The notes under the pieces: generated by a model
Told to the model about the DNA's origin: nothing
What the model saw: only the letters and a program-made list of their open reading frames with translations
Database searches by the model: none
Translations under genes and position numbers: made by a program
Part shown: positions 63,989 to 64,000 of the stretch, piece after piece
How the letters are laid out: the number at the start of each line of letters is the position of its first letter
Position numbering within the stretch: position 1 is the first letter of the stretch
From: DASTFY01 sp963829955
GTDB taxonomy: Bacteria > Actinomycetota > Acidimicrobiia > Acidimicrobiales > Ilumatobacteraceae
Length of the DNA stretch: 64,000 bases
Reading direction: 5' to 3'
NCBI GenBank assembly: GCA_963829955.1
Contig: CAWHKS010000003.1
Location: 102,441 to 166,440, forward strand

Positions 63989-64000
63989 GTGGCTCGCACC
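63989..64000 (+). CDS. Start of the next gene (cut by window edge)
   Basis: A GTG two bases after the previous stop begins the reading VART and then the window ends. Position suggests the next gene of the respiratory operon. Nothing can be said about the product. Confidence 0.3.

Overview
The window is a 64 kb piece of a very GC-rich chromosome. I read it as an actinobacterium (Actinomycetota), probably of the class Acidimicrobiia. The taxonomic part is inference. It rests on an MshA-type mycothiol glycosyltransferase, a mycothiol-type maleylpyruvate isomerase, a rex-hemACD order, an acyl-CoA carboxylase beta/epsilon pair, a LigC-type ligase, many GTG starts and many leaderless-looking promoters. 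No transposase, integrase, phage gene or CRISPR array was seen.

Layout. 0-11 kb: partial flavodoxin, arylamine N-acetyltransferase, NarL-type two-component pair with an ABC exporter, cytochrome P450, SulP permease, orphan NuoF-like protein, TSUP permease, VapBC-type toxin-antitoxin pair. 11.4-14.8 kb: an accessory-looking patch with two MerR-family regulators (each with a clear dyad operator), a methyltransferase, a shortened DUF5655 protein, two CCG zinc-ribbon proteins (one joined to a VOC domain) and a small Cys-rich membrane protein; a metal or mercury theme is likely. 14.8-24 kb: two tRNA-Ser genes flanking tadA, the small SRP RNA, a 5'-3' exonuclease, methylmalonyl-CoA epimerase and crotonyl-CoA carboxylase/reductase, a thiolase, a candidate new small RNA, recR and dnaX. 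24-43 kb: ECF sigma factor with a membrane partner, LigC, two SIMPL proteins, acyl-CoA carboxylase beta and epsilon, a 98-bp tandem repeat that supplies a start codon, a lipoprotein esterase, CoA transferase, msrA, a three-gene ABC-2 exporter, moaD, an XRE regulator, mshA, ybjN and proC. 43-48.6 kb: a large secreted sugar-dehydrogenase-like protein with 1.2-kb near-identical Ig/LamG repeats. 48.6-64 kb: site-2 protease, SAM hydrolase-like protein, acyl-CoA synthetase, the redox regulator rex with hemA-hemC-hemD-HAD-hemB-hemL, a degenerate DUF559 gene, a cytochrome c/geranylgeranyl-reductase reading frame and the start of a respiratory operon.

How genes work together. Ccr, the epimerase and the carboxylase suggest ethylmalonyl-CoA/propionyl-CoA metabolism. 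Rex, the haem genes and the respiratory genes form a redox theme, and Rex-like palindromes lie before rex and before the respiratory operon. MshA and the maleylpyruvate isomerase fit mycothiol chemistry.

Quality caveat. From about 20.7 kb onward at least eleven otherwise intact genes carry a 1-base frameshift, usually in a short G/C run. This looks more like consensus indel error than real decay, except at 60 kb where one gene is shifted about five times. Reading frames of those genes are given as reconstructed spans.
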